From: Haoranjiania flava
Lineage (GTDB): Bacteria > Bacteroidota > Bacteroidia > Chitinophagales > Chitinophagaceae
Assembly: GCF_025631005.1 (NCBI RefSeq)
Contig: NZ_JAOTPL010000004.1
Location: 184,032-248,031 of the forward strand
Reading direction: 5' to 3'
Length of the DNA stretch: 64,000 nucleotides
Part shown: in pieces, positions 1 through 8,914 of the stretch
How the letters are laid out: each line of letters begins with the position of its first letter
Numbering within the stretch: the stretch's first letter is position 1
Translations under genes and position numbers: made by a program
Notes under the pieces: model-generated
Told to the model about the DNA's origin: nothing
Database searches by the model: none
What the model saw: the letters and a program-made list of their open reading frames with translations, nothing else

Positions 1-1
1 C

Positions 2-934
2 TACAAAAGATCCGGAGAGAAGATTACAATAATTCCGTTTTCCTTAGCATTTGATAATACGCAACGTTTCCAAAGTAAGCGCCCGCCAACCGCTGATATT
101 TCAGGAAAATGGTCTGTAAGACTGGGCGAAAATATGCAGGATACCGGCATAGGGATTTTTAAACAGCATGCAAGCGGAAAGCTTACCGGTACAATACTTA
201 CGCCTACCGGCGATTACCGTTATATGGAAGGCATTGTAGACGGTGATTCATTAAAATTATCTGTATTCGACGGTGGGTTTGCTATGCTTCTTACCGCAGC
301 CATTCGAGACAAGAACACCATTACAGGAGGTACGCTGTATTCAGGCATATCAGGCAAACAATCATGGTCTGCCACAAGAAATGATGCTATTCAGTTACAG
401 GAAGAACCGGCATCAAAAATGCGTCCCGGGGAGAATAAATTAAACTTTTCTTTTCCTGCACTCACTACAGGCGAAATGATCAGTATCAATGATAAAAGAT
501 ACAAAGGAAAAGTAGTGCTGGTACAGATACTGGGCTCCTGGTGCCCCAACTGTATGGACGAAACTGCTTTCTTAAGCGATTATTACAACAAAAACAAACA
601 ACGCGGCCTGGAAGTGATCGGCATAGCTTATGAACGTACAACTGATATAGGGAAAAATAAAAAATTACTGGAACCATACATCAAACGGTTCAATGTACAG
701 TACCCCATCTTACAGCCGCCTGTTGCTGTTTCAGACCCGCAAAGAACTGAGAAAACATTGCCGCAAATAGATAAAATAAGTGCATTCCCTTCACTCATCT
801 ACATTGACCGCAAGGGGATTGTACGCAAAATCTACAGTGGATTCAGCGGGCCTGCTACCGGTGAGTTCTATGAAAATTATAAGCAGAAATTCTATGCAGA
901 AATGGATAAGCTGTTAGGAGAGATGAATGGATAA
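2..934 (+). CDS. Thioredoxin-fold (TlpA/AhpC-like) protein, 5' end outside window
   Basis: The reading frame is open from base 2 to the stop at 934, so the gene starts upstream of the window and the ATG at 134 is probably internal. The C-terminal half is a thioredoxin-like domain of the TlpA/ResA/AhpC type, with the redox motif WCPNC near bases 538-552 and a later cis-proline-type segment (SAFPSLIYID). The N-terminal part is a beta-rich region of unknown fold, as in Bacteroidota periplasmic or lipoprotein thioredoxins. Expected role is periplasmic disulfide reduction or thiol-based oxidation; the substrate is not deducible. Any signal peptide lies off the window. Confidence 0.8.
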   Translation, partial: YKRSGEKITIIPFSLAFDNTQRFQSKRPPTADISGKWSVRLGENMQDTGIGIFKQHASGKLTGTILTPTGDYRYMEGIVDGDSLKLSVFDGGFAMLLTAAIRDKNTITGGTLYSGISGKQSWSATRNDAIQLQEEPASKMRPGENKLNFSFPALTTGEMISINDKRYKGKVVLVQILGSWCPNCMDETAFLSDYYNKNKQRGLEVIGIAYERTTDIGKNKKLLEPYIKRFNVQYPILQPPVAVSDPQRTEKTLPQIDKISAFPSLIYIDRKGIVRKIYSGFSGPATGEFYENYKQKFYAEMDKLLGEMNG

Positions 935-965
935 TGGACAATTAATAATTGATAATGGATAATTT
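930..965. repeat. Degenerate AATTGATAATGG-type repeats
   Basis: Just after the stop codon the sequence runs through overlapping variants of AATTGATAATGG (AATGGACAATTAATAATT, then GATAATGGATAATT). The same words, in reverse complement, form a longer run at 20,500-20,550 next to the AsmA-like gene. These low-complexity intergenic stretches look like a decayed short-unit repeat and not coding DNA. Confidence 0.5.
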
Positions 966-980
966 AATTAGAGGTAATAT

Positions 981-1100
981 TCATGTAAGCATTCGCCTCG
1001 CCCGAATCCTGAATAGCCTATGCCTGCATAATTTACGCTGCAATATTTCAGTATAATAATCAATTGTTCTCATGTAGGCATTCGCCTCGAAGTGAATGCC
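981..1100. repeat. Direct 20-bp repeat pair and hairpin
   Basis: TCATGTAAGCATTCGCCTCG (981-1000) recurs with one change at 1070-1089. The second copy continues into a hairpin, GGCATTC (1077-1083) with GAATGCC (1094-1100). It lies 15 bp beyond the stop of the minus-strand transporter, so it could act as a weak terminator there, though no T-run follows. Confidence 0.45.
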
Positions 1101-1114
1101 GGGAACAAAAAGAA

Positions 1115-2092
1115 TCATTGCACCTGTTGCTTCACCAGATTTCTTCTGAAACGTTGCGCCAGGAATGAACATACCATCAGTTGTACCTGGTGAAAGATCA
1201 TCAGCGGCAATATTAACCCAGCAATCGGAATGCCTGAAAAAATGATCCTTGCCATCGGCAAACCATTGGCCAGTGTTTTCTTTGAACCGCAAAAGAGAAT
1301 GGCGATCTTATCTTCGCGATTAAACTTCATCGCAGTTGCCACACTGTAAATGATCACCATAACCAGTGCAAGCAGTAAACTACACACCAGTATCAGCTTC
1401 AGCAACATGATCGTGGAAATATTTCCCCAGGTGTTGCTCACCACAGATTCGCTGAATGCAATGAACACAACCAGTAATATAGTGCCGTTATCCACCGCCT
1501 TTGTAAACAGTCGTCTTTGCCCAAGCCAGCCGCCGATCTTATTGTGTAGCAAATGCCCCGCAACAAAAGGCACAAATATCTGAAGCACGGTATCCCTGAT
1601 GGTTTCAAGGCCGCCGGCGGCAGCGCCCGATGCATTATTCTTCATCAGGACACCTACCAACACAGGCGTAAGAAACACTCCGATAAGATTAGATACCGAA
1701 GCGCTGCAAACTGCAGCGGGCACATTGCCTTTAGCTATGGAGGTAAAAGCTATAGAAGACTGCACGGTTGAAGGCAACAGGGATAAGTAAATAAGCCCTG
1801 CAATAATTTCGGTTGGAAACTGTGTAGCAAACAAAGGTCTCAGCGTAAATGTGAGCAAGGGAAATAAAACAAAAGTGCAACTAAATATGAACAGGTGCAG
1901 CCGCCAGTGCGTGATGCCTGCAATAACGGATTGCCTTGAGAGCAAAGCGCCATGCACAAAGAACAGCAATGCTACCACGAAGTATGAAAGATAGTCAAAG
2001 AATACCGCTGCACTGCCACGCACCGGAAAGTTGAATGCAAGGATCACCACTGCAATCAAACTCAACAGGAACGGGTCTTTCACGTATTTCAT
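1115..2092 (-). CDS. Bile acid:sodium symporter family (SBF-like) transporter
   Basis: This 325-residue protein is almost entirely hydrophobic, with about nine or ten predicted membrane spans, which matches the SBF-like (PF13593, YfeH-type) branch of the bile-acid:sodium symporter superfamily in length and pattern. The stretch LLPSTVQSSIAFTSIAKGN around residues 105-125 is typical of the discontinuous substrate-binding helix, and a second copy-like segment (CGSKKTLANGLPMARIIF) near residues 265-285 fits the internal inverted repeat. It sits in the inner membrane. Substrate is unknown. It is transcribed alone, divergently from the downstream hibernation factor. Confidence 0.85.
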   Translation of the reverse strand: MKYVKDPFLLSLIAVVILAFNFPVRGSAAVFFDYLSYFVVALLFFVHGALLSRQSVIAGITHWRLHLFIFSCTFVLFPLLTFTLRPLFATQFPTEIIAGLIYLSLLPSTVQSSIAFTSIAKGNVPAAVCSASVSNLIGVFLTPVLVGVLMKNNASGAAAGGLETIRDTVLQIFVPFVAGHLLHNKIGGWLGQRRLFTKAVDNGTILLVVFIAFSESVVSNTWGNISTIMLLKLILVCSLLLALVMVIIYSVATAMKFNREDKIAILFCGSKKTLANGLPMARIIFSGIPIAGLILPLMIFHQVQLMVCSFLAQRFRRNLVKQQVQ

Positions 2093-2228
2093 TTGTATGA
2101 ATTCTAAGCGGGCAAAAATAGAATATAAATCTTTTAATCAAAAATCTTATTATTAGCAATTTTTGTGTTAAACCATATTTCTTTTAAGAAGATTTGAGTA
2201 ACTTTATGTTACATAAAAACACATAGGT

Positions 2229-2543
2229 ATGGAAGTAATAATTAACACGGATAACCATATTAATGGTTCAGAAGCGTTCAGGCAGGAGTACACAGCATTG
2301 ATACAGAAATCCCTGAAAAGATTTGATGAGTACGTCACAGCCGTAGAGGTATATTTTTCAGATGAAAATAAGGCCAAATCATCGCCTGATGATAAAAGAT
2401 GCGTTATAGAGGCCAGGGTAAAAGGCAGGAATCCCGACAGTGCCTCACACAATGCAGATACACTGAAACATGCATTTGACGGTGCTTTGGAAAAGATCAA
2501 GTCTGTACTTACCCGGGTGGTAGACCAGTACAAGACGCATTAA
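2229..2543 (+). CDS. hpf: HPF/RaiA-family ribosome hibernation factor
   Basis: This 104-residue protein has the size and pattern of the short HPF / ribosome-associated translation inhibitor fold: a beta strand (MEVIINTDNHI), a long helix containing SLKRFDEY, strands around AVEVYF and CVIEARVKG, and a C-terminal helix ending in VVDQYKTH. Members bind the decoding centre of the 30S subunit and promote inactive 70S dimers in stationary phase. No long-form dimerisation tail is present. It is a single-gene unit followed at once by a strong terminator. The symbol denotes family membership; raiA is equally possible. Confidence 0.8.
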   Translation: MEVIINTDNHINGSEAFRQEYTALIQKSLKRFDEYVTAVEVYFSDENKAKSSPDDKRCVIEARVKGRNPDSASHNADTLKHAFDGALEKIKSVLTRVVDQYKTH

Positions 2544-2550
2544 AATTAGA

Positions 2551-2585
2551 AGAATGGTTGACGTAAAAAGTCAGCCATTCTTTTT
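2551..2585 (+). terminator. Intrinsic terminator after hpf
   Basis: AGAATGGTTGAC (2551-2562) pairs with GTCAGCCATTCT (2570-2581) with one G-T wobble, followed by T5. It terminates hpf. The T-run overlaps the stop codon of the convergent methyltransferase gene (2584-2586), so the two transcripts share this site. Confidence 0.8.
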
Positions 2586-3297
2586 ATATCATATGCGACA
2601 AAATGATCCCTAAAGCCACACTGGCGTTCAGCGACTCTGCTTTTCCCCTGGAAGGAATGGTGATTTTTTCGGCAATAAACCGCTGCAGGTTTTCTCTTAT
2701 CCCCTTTGATTCGTTGCCTATGAGAATGACGCCTTCTGCAATTTTCGGATGTTGGGTTATATCATTGCCATCAAGCATGGCGGCATATATTTTCAGGGTA
2801 TTGGCTCTCAAAAAATCTTCCAGGTCTGTATACATGATATTGATCCTGAAAATACTGCCCATGGTTGCCTGGATCACTTTCGGATTGTATTCATCTGCCG
2901 TATCCCCGGAAGCAATGATGTGTTGAATGCCAAACCAGTCTGCTATGCGTATGATCGTTCCAAGGTTACCGGGATCCTGTATGCCATCGAGCATGATCAT
3001 TAACTTGTCATCTGGCTCTCTCTGCGGCTTTTGCTTTGCCAGCGCAATCACCTGGTTGGGCGTACGCAGCCCGCTTATTTGTTTTAATGCATCGGAGGAA
3101 ATTACCTGTGCATTTGAATTTACACCATCAGTTTGCAGCCAATTTCCATCAACAGCGTATATTTGTTCAACCTGAAGGCCTGATTGCAGAAGTTCATTGA
3201 CCATTTTCGGGCCTTCAACAATAAAAATATGCTCTTCATCCCTGTTTTTTTTCAGATGAAGGCTTTGTATATATTTGATATTATTTTTTGAGATCAT
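2584..3297 (-). CDS. TrmH/SpoU-family RNA 2'-O-methyltransferase
   Basis: This is a SPOUT-class methyltransferase that would methylate a ribose 2'-OH in rRNA or tRNA. It has an N-terminal substrate-binding domain (FIVEGPKMVNELL) and a C-terminal knotted SpoU domain with the three hallmark motifs: LDGIQDPGNLGTIIRIADWF, ILIGNESKGI, and IPSRGKAESLNASVALGIIL. The start was taken at the ATG at 3297 (MISKNNIKYI), which matches the usual start of the family; an upstream in-frame ATG at 3381 would read through the signal sequence of the divergent tamL-like gene. That leaves only 4 nt between the two divergent start codons. Confidence 0.9.
   Translation of the reverse strand: MISKNNIKYIQSLHLKKNRDEEHIFIVEGPKMVNELLQSGLQVEQIYAVDGNWLQTDGVNSNAQVISSDALKQISGLRTPNQVIALAKQKPQREPDDKLMIMLDGIQDPGNLGTIIRIADWFGIQHIIASGDTADEYNPKVIQATMGSIFRINIMYTDLEDFLRANTLKIYAAMLDGNDITQHPKIAEGVILIGNESKGIRENLQRFIAEKITIPSRGKAESLNASVALGIILSHMI
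3270..3277 (+). promoter_or_regulatory. Candidate Bacteroidota -7 element for tamL-like gene
   Basis: TATATTTG fits the TAnnTTTG -7 consensus of the Bacteroidota primary sigma factor and lies 24 bp before the ATG at 3302. It is inside the coding region of the divergent methyltransferase gene. No clear -33 TTTG is seen upstream, so this is a weak call. Confidence 0.35.
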
Positions 3298-3301
3298 CTT
3301 T

Positions 3302-5722
3302 ATGCGTTTTATAAAAAGAATCAATACAACGGCAGCTGTTTTAATGCTGGTGATTTTATCAGTCAGCTCCTGTACAACCATTAAGGATGCGCCCTCGGGT
3401 GTGCCTTTTGTTTACCGCAACGAAGTTAAAATTATTGATCGTAATATAGCCGCTGACGAAAGAAAAACATTGCAGGAAAACCTGGGTAACTACTGGGACG
3501 ACAGCCTGTATGCCAACCGCGTGCAAAAGTTCCTGGTGTTTACTGTGCTTGATAAGCCCCCTGTATTTGATACCGCCAATATATCTGCATCCATAGCTTA
3601 TATGCAAGGTTACCTGCAGGCACAATCGTTTTACAATTCAGCACTAAAAGACAGCGTACGCATTGACAGCAGCAATAAAAACCTGCAAAAAACTTTTGTG
3701 CGCATGAATATAAAAACGGGAAAACCCACTATTATAGACAGTTTCGGCTATGCTTTTGATAACCCCGACCTAAAGCAACTTTCTGAACTCCACAGGAAGG
3801 AATCTGCTATCAGGCGTGGAAAAAGCAGGCTCACAAGGACTGTACTTTCCACAGAACTTGACAGGCTTACCGGTATTTACCGCAACAATGGTTATTATTT
3901 CTTAAGGAAAAATAATTTGATTGCAGAAGTTGATACAGCCGATGCCGCATTGCTGGAGCTCACGCTTGATCCTTTTGAGCAGGCAGTAAAAATGGCAGAA
4001 GTAGCCGCCAGGCGTAAAGAACAGCCTACTGCCAAAGTGCTGATAAAAGAACGCAAAAATGAAGACTCTACGCTTGCCTTGCAGGATGAAAGAGATTTTG
4101 ATGTTTTTAAAGTAGGCAGGATCAATTTTTTTCCAGAAACAAAATTTACCGATATCCCGGATTCTATCCTGTTGCATACAGGCAGGTTTACCGATGTGTA
4201 CACAACGCCACGCCGTGGTAACATATCTATTTATCAGAGTTTGGGAAAATTTCACCGCAGGCCTATACTGGAACACTTGTACCTTACACCGGGAGAGTTG
4301 TACAATGACAGTATGTATTTTAAAACCATCAACAACCTCAGTTCCATCGGCGCATGGCAGCAGGTAGACGCAAGAAACGTGGTGCGGGGCGATAGCGTTG
4401 ATTTCAATTTCTTTATGGCGCCCGCGTTGCAGCACAATGCCACTGTGGATGTGGAGGCAAGCCGTAACAGCGGGGATTATCTCTTCGGATCAAATTTATT
4501 CGGGCTGGCACTGAACCTGAGTTTTAAAAACAGGAATGTATGGCGGCGTGCCATACAGGCTACCACCGCACTGCGGGCCGGAGTAGAATTAAATATTGCC
4601 AATTCCAATGCGCCGGGTGGATTGTTACAGACGCTGCAGCTGGGCGCAGGACAGTCACTGGTGTTCCCGAGATTTATAGTGCCTTTTGAACGCATCCGCG
4701 CTAAGAATTACAACAATGTGCGCACGGTACTGAATTTAAATGCCAGCTACACTGACCGCAAAGATTATTTCAGGCTGCGTTCGGTCACTGCCAACTGGGG
4801 ATATGAATGGCAGCATGGCAGGCAGGCCTGGCTCTACCGCCCGCTCAATATAGAGCTGTATGGCTTAGATACGCTGCGTTTCCTGCGAACGGCATTTTCA
4901 GAAAACCCTTATTTGACAAAAGCATTCAATACCGGTACGGTTATCAGCCAGCAGGTAAGCTGGCGCTATACTTTTCCCAACCGGCGCATACCCGGCACCA
5001 ATTTCTTCAGGGTAGGCGTAGAAGAAGCGGGCGCCCTGGCAGGCCTTATACCTGCATGGCGTGCTAATATATACCGCTACCTGCGGCTGGAATCTGAATA
5101 CATTAAACACTTTGACTTCCGGAAAACAACGCTGGCCATGCGCGGCTTTGCAGGCGTTGGTTACAACTACAACCGCCTGGATAAGTTTGGTAAAACCTTA
5201 CCTTTCTTTAAGCAGTTCGTTGCAGGTGGCCCCAACAGCATGCGGGGCTGGAACCTGCGCCAACTGGGGCTTGGAAGCTCGTTGCTGAGTGATACCTCCA
5301 GTACTTTCCGCGACAGGTACGGCGATATGCAGCTGGAAGCAAACCTTGAATACCGTTTTCCGATGTTCAATATCAGCTCCGTGAAATTCAATGGTGCAGT
5401 GTTTACAGATATCGGGAACGTGTGGAATGTGCACCGGCAGGAAGAACTTCCCAACAGTGAATTCAGTATCAACAGGCTGGGCAAAGACCTGGCTATTGCC
5501 CTGGGAACGGGGCTGAGAGTGGATTTCAGCTATTTTCTTATAAGATTCGACATTGGTTTTAAACTAAAAGATCCGGCACGGCTGGAAAATAACGGATGGC
5601 TTGATCCATGGAACTTTACCTGGAGAAATAATGAATTTCCGGCTACTATTAATCCGCTTAATGAAAGACCGATGTATAGAAACAACTATGCACTGCAACT
5701 GGGTATAGGACTGCCATTTTAA
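3302..5722 (+). CDS. TamL-like Omp85 (BamA/TamA family) outer-membrane lipoprotein
   Basis: This 806-residue protein starts with a lipoprotein signal (VILSVSSC, acylated Cys at residue 24) and ends in a beta barrel finishing GIGLPF, with a terminal aromatic residue as barrel proteins have. POTRA-like regions occupy roughly residues 30-380, and the Omp85 barrel motif is visible as NSMRGWNLRQLGLG around residue 640. Lipid-anchored TamA relatives (TamL) are known from Bacteroidota and act in outer-membrane protein insertion with TamB-like partners. The ATG at 3302 was preferred to the ATG at 3275 because it places the signal peptide at the N-terminus. It is a single gene, without a tamB neighbour here. 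Confidence 0.85.
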   Translation: MRFIKRINTTAAVLMLVILSVSSCTTIKDAPSGVPFVYRNEVKIIDRNIAADERKTLQENLGNYWDDSLYANRVQKFLVFTVLDKPPVFDTANISASIAYMQGYLQAQSFYNSALKDSVRIDSSNKNLQKTFVRMNIKTGKPTIIDSFGYAFDNPDLKQLSELHRKESAIRRGKSRLTRTVLSTELDRLTGIYRNNGYYFLRKNNLIAEVDTADAALLELTLDPFEQAVKMAEVAARRKEQPTAKVLIKERKNEDSTLALQDERDFDVFKVGRINFFPETKFTDIPDSILLHTGRFTDVYTTPRRGNISIYQSLGKFHRRPILEHLYLTPGELYNDSMYFKTINNLSSIGAWQQVDARNVVRGDSVDFNFFMAPALQHNATVDVEASRNSGDYLFGSNLFGLALNLSFKNRNVWRRAIQATTALRAGVELNIANSNAPGGLLQTLQLGAGQSLVFPRFIVPFERIRAKNYNNVRTVLNLNASYTDRKDYFRLRSVTANWGYEWQHGRQAWLYRPLNIELYGLDTLRFLRTAFSENPYLTKAFNTGTVISQQVSWRYTFPNRRIPGTNFFRVGVEEAGALAGLIPAWRANIYRYLRLESEYIKHFDFRKTTLAMRGFAGVGYNYNRLDKFGKTLPFFKQFVAGGPNSMRGWNLRQLGLGSSLLSDTSSTFRDRYGDMQLEANLEYRFPMFNISSVKFNGAVFTDIGNVWNVHRQEELPNSEFSINRLGKDLAIALGTGLRVDFSYFLIRFDIGFKLKDPARLENNGWLDPWNFTWRNNEFPATINPLNERPMYRNNYALQLGIGLPF

Positions 5723-5920
5723 ACAACATCAAATCATCTGCTGCAATTTTTTCTTGAATAGCTTGCTTTATGGCAAATTATACAATTAAATATAGAAAAG
5801 TTACGTGCTGCTGAATGGCAGGCGCTGGTAATACTTGTGGCAATATCTGCAAATGATTTTAAGGCTCAGCCGACAGTAAGATGGCAGGTATGTTCATTCG
5901 CTATCAGTCTTCTCCGTTTG

Positions 5921-6688
5921 CTATTGTTTTTCACTTAAATAGCGCCAATATCTTTTTGGAAGAAACTGGGTATGCAGTTTTATGTTTTTTCTTTCTTTGA
6001 TGTTGGTACTGTTGTAGTAATCTTTCCACAAACTGGTATACAGCACTTCCGGTTCATCCACTACAGATGCGGGCAGTGTTGTGCTTTCAGCGTTCTGGAG
6101 GCTTCCATCAAAAGTAAAACTGATTTCTTGTACAGTATGCAGGTTGTAATATATGCCATAGCCTCTTTTCTTATCGTAAATGATCCATTGCTGGTCGGCA
6201 AACCGGTTCTTAAAATGCGTTGACAACAACGGTACAACATTGTGGTCAGGCTCAATGGCAGCATAATAAATATTGTCTCTGGTATGCTGAAACCTGATGA
6301 AGCCCTTCATGCGGTGCTGCTCCCTTGATACCTTGCGGGCAATTTTATTTACGGTAAGAATATGATTGTTGCCATAGTTGGTATATACAATTTGTTTAGA
6401 ATCGAAAAAGTAGCAGATGCAGTCAAACAATGCCTGGTATGCATCAGGCAATTCGGAAAGGAATGCGCAATAGAGCTTAAGCTGCCATTCTTCCGTGATT
6501 TTTTTCTGCAGGCCTTTCCATACGCGCAGCGCTTTTGCCTCATCTGTATTAATAGTTAACTCATCACTGATCAGCGATGGGGTATGCAGTTGTTGGGGCA
6601 CCACTTTCACATTGCGTGCTTTCCGTTCATACCGCTCAAACACACAGCACAACAATCCTTTGAAGGTATTATCAAAAATACAGGTCAT
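5921..6688 (-). CDS. DUF4130 / TIGR03915 probable DNA metabolism protein
   Basis: This 255-residue protein matches the TIGR03915 (DUF4130) family, which is found next to, or fused with, a uracil-DNA-glycosylase-like domain and paired with a radical SAM protein. Visible family segments are the N-terminal YIFD-like start (TCIFDNTFKGLLCCVFE), VSREQHRMKGFIRFQ in the middle, and FKNRFADQQWIIYDKKRGYG further on. Its start overlaps the stop of the upstream radical SAM gene by 4 nt (ATGA), so the two are translationally coupled. The biochemical function is unknown; the family is inferred to act in DNA repair. Confidence 0.85.
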   Translation of the reverse strand: MTCIFDNTFKGLLCCVFERYERKARNVKVVPQQLHTPSLISDELTINTDEAKALRVWKGLQKKITEEWQLKLYCAFLSELPDAYQALFDCICYFFDSKQIVYTNYGNNHILTVNKIARKVSREQHRMKGFIRFQHTRDNIYYAAIEPDHNVVPLLSTHFKNRFADQQWIIYDKKRGYGIYYNLHTVQEISFTFDGSLQNAESTTLPASVVDEPEVLYTSLWKDYYNSTNIKERKNIKLHTQFLPKRYWRYLSEKQ

Positions 6689-7944
6689 TGAAAAAGGCTT
6701 AATTGGTTAGAGGTTACAGTCCTGTATTTACTATTTCCATTATGCAGGATAGCCTTTTTGATATGCATGGCTTCCGGGTCGCTGATGCGCAAGGGTGTAT
6801 CTGCGCACACAATAAAATGTTGCGCACGGTTATACGAAATGCCTATTTTTTTTAACTGGTCTGTGCGCAGGCTGCCAAACTTCCTGGCCTGGATTATTTT
6901 TTTTGCGGAGGTAATACCAATACCGGGTACCCGCATAATCATTGTGTAATCTGCTTTGTTTATATCTACGGGAAACAGGTGCAGGTTGCGCAATGCCCAG
7001 CCGAGCTTAGGATCTACATCCACATCAAGATTGGGATTTCTATCGTTCAATATTTCATTCACATCAAATTTATAAAAACGCAGGAGCCAGTCTGCCTGGT
7101 ACAGGCGGTTCTCTCTCAACAATGGAGGCTGGCTTCCGATTGCTGGCAGGCGCGCATCGTTGTTTACAGGCAGGTAGCCGGAATAATAAACGCGTTTCAG
7201 TGCATAGGTTTTATAAAATTCATTGGCTGTGTACATGATGTCTTTATCAGACTCCGGCGTAGCGCCGATAACCATTTGGGTGCTTTGTCCTGCAGGTACA
7301 AACCTGGGCGTATGCTTGATTATTTTTCTTTCATCTTTAAACGCAATGAGCTGGTTTTGTATCACCGACAATTCTTTTCTCACTTCTGTGTGTGATTTTT
7401 CAGGAGCTACCATCTTCAATCCCGCTTCGGTAGGCATTTCCAGGTTAATGCTCATACGGTCTGCATACAAACCAGCTTCTGTCACCAGCTCCTGGCTGGC
7501 GCCCGGTATGGTTTTTAAATGAATATAGCCGTTGAATCTTTCTTGCAGCCGCAGGCGTTTTACAATGCGCAGCAGCCGTTCCATGGTATAGTCGGCATTT
7601 TTAAAAATACCCGAACTCAGGAAAAGGCCTTCAATGTAGTTTCTTCGGTAAAAATTCATGGTAAGCTCTACCACCTCATCCACGGTAAAAGCAGCGCGTT
7701 TGATATCGTTACTTCGGCGGGAAGTGCAGAAGGCACAATCAAATATGCAGTGGTTGGTCAGCAAAATTTTTAATAATGATATACATCTGCCGTCTTCTGT
7801 AAAGCTGTGGCAGATACCGGAAGAAGCGCTGTTGCCCAGTCCTTTATTGTGATTTTCGCGCTTGCTGCCGCTGGATGCACAGGATACATCGTACTTGGCG
7901 GCTGCCGATAAAATCTGCAATTTCTCTCTTATTCTTTCAGACAT
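6685..7944 (-). CDS. Putative DNA modification/repair radical SAM protein (TIGR03916)
   Basis: The 419-residue protein (start chosen at the ATG at 7944, MSERIREKLQ) has the radical SAM cluster motif CIFDCAFC (CX3CX2C) near residue 80, a TIM-barrel core, and a C-terminal helix-hairpin-helix DNA-binding motif (RVPGIGITSAKKIIQARKFG). This architecture defines the radical SAM family partnered with DUF4130/UDG proteins, and the partner follows with a 4-nt overlap. It is inferred to be a 4Fe-4S, SAM-cleaving enzyme acting on DNA. The upstream ATG at 7989 adds a hydrophobic tail that does not look native. Confidence 0.88.
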   Translation of the reverse strand: MSERIREKLQILSAAAKYDVSCASSGSKRENHNKGLGNSASSGICHSFTEDGRCISLLKILLTNHCIFDCAFCTSRRSNDIKRAAFTVDEVVELTMNFYRRNYIEGLFLSSGIFKNADYTMERLLRIVKRLRLQERFNGYIHLKTIPGASQELVTEAGLYADRMSINLEMPTEAGLKMVAPEKSHTEVRKELSVIQNQLIAFKDERKIIKHTPRFVPAGQSTQMVIGATPESDKDIMYTANEFYKTYALKRVYYSGYLPVNNDARLPAIGSQPPLLRENRLYQADWLLRFYKFDVNEILNDRNPNLDVDVDPKLGWALRNLHLFPVDINKADYTMIMRVPGIGITSAKKIIQARKFGSLRTDQLKKIGISYNRAQHFIVCADTPLRISDPEAMHIKKAILHNGNSKYRTVTSNQLSLFQ

Positions 7945-8126
7945 GGAAAAAAGATTATTTGCTAACAAATTTAGTAAATAAAAATGCATTTGGCGCTAAA
8001 AATATTGGTAAAACTTATTTCGCCGGGCTAAGTTTTTTTTAGAAAAATATTTACCTGCTATATTTTATCTGAGGGATGCTATTGTTTACGATAACAATTT
8101 CCGTTTTTGTTGCTAAATTGCAGCCT

Positions 8127-8885
8127 ATGCTTACAAAAAGAATTATTCCCTGCTTGGATATACATAACGGCAGGACTGTAAAAGGCGTAAATTTTGTGGA
8201 ACTGCGCGATGCCGGCGATCCGGTAGAGCTTGCCAGTATGTACGCGGCGCAGGGAGCAGATGAGCTGGTGTTCCTCGATATCACAGCCACCATTGAAAAG
8301 CGCAAAACGTTTATTGAGTTGGTAGACAAAATAGCCCGGCATATCAATATTCCTTTTACGGTAGGCGGCGGCATATCTTCCGTAAAGGATGTAAGCGCTT
8401 TGTTGCAAAACGGCGCGGATAAGATCTCTGTCAACAGTGCAGCAGTGCGCAACCCGCAACTGATCAGTGAACTGGTAAAGCAGTTTGGCAGCCAATGTGT
8501 GGTAGTAGCCATAGATACTAAAAAAGAGGCGGATGGAAACTGGTATGTGTATCTCAATGGCGGCCGATTAAAAACTGATATCAACTGCATTGACTGGGCA
8601 AAACAAGCCACAGAGCTGGGTGCAGGAGAAATATTGCTTACTTCCATGAATCACGACGGTACCAGGCAGGGCTTTGCGCTGGACATTACCAAAGAGTTGT
8701 CTGAAGCGGTTTCAGTCCCTGTTATTGCCAGCGGCGGAGGAGGCACACAGCAGCATTTTCTTGATCTTTTTCAGCAAACCAAGGCAGAAGCAGCGCTTGC
8801 AGCAGGCATATTCCACTATAAAGAAATTGAGATCAGGGAATTAAAAAAATATTTACACGATAAAAAAATATCCATGAGAATGTAG
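8127..8885 (+). CDS. hisF: Imidazole glycerol phosphate synthase cyclase subunit HisF
   Basis: HisF takes ammonia from HisH and converts PRFAR to imidazole glycerol phosphate and AICAR in histidine synthesis. The 252-residue (beta-alpha)8 barrel starts LTKRIIPCLDIHNGR, and both catalytic aspartates are present: Asp11 (CLD) and Asp130 (VVAIDTKK). Phosphate-binding loops GGGI and ASGGGGTQQHF are intact. The ATG at 8127 was chosen because it gives the canonical N-terminus; the open frame begins earlier at 8076. It is followed 29 nt later by hisIE, but the other his genes are not in this window. Confidence 0.97.
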   Translation: MLTKRIIPCLDIHNGRTVKGVNFVELRDAGDPVELASMYAAQGADELVFLDITATIEKRKTFIELVDKIARHINIPFTVGGGISSVKDVSALLQNGADKISVNSAAVRNPQLISELVKQFGSQCVVVAIDTKKEADGNWYVYLNGGRLKTDINCIDWAKQATELGAGEILLTSMNHDGTRQGFALDITKELSEAVSVPVIASGGGGTQQHFLDLFQQTKAEAALAAGIFHYKEIEIRELKKYLHDKKISMRM

Positions 8886-8914
8886 ATGGCTCTACTACTC
8901 ATAACTACTTAACA

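Noticed and set aside
981..1292. 103-codon minus-strand ORF overlapping the transporter's end
   Set aside because: It lies in another frame of the SBF-like gene and through the direct repeats; the residues show no fold-like pattern.
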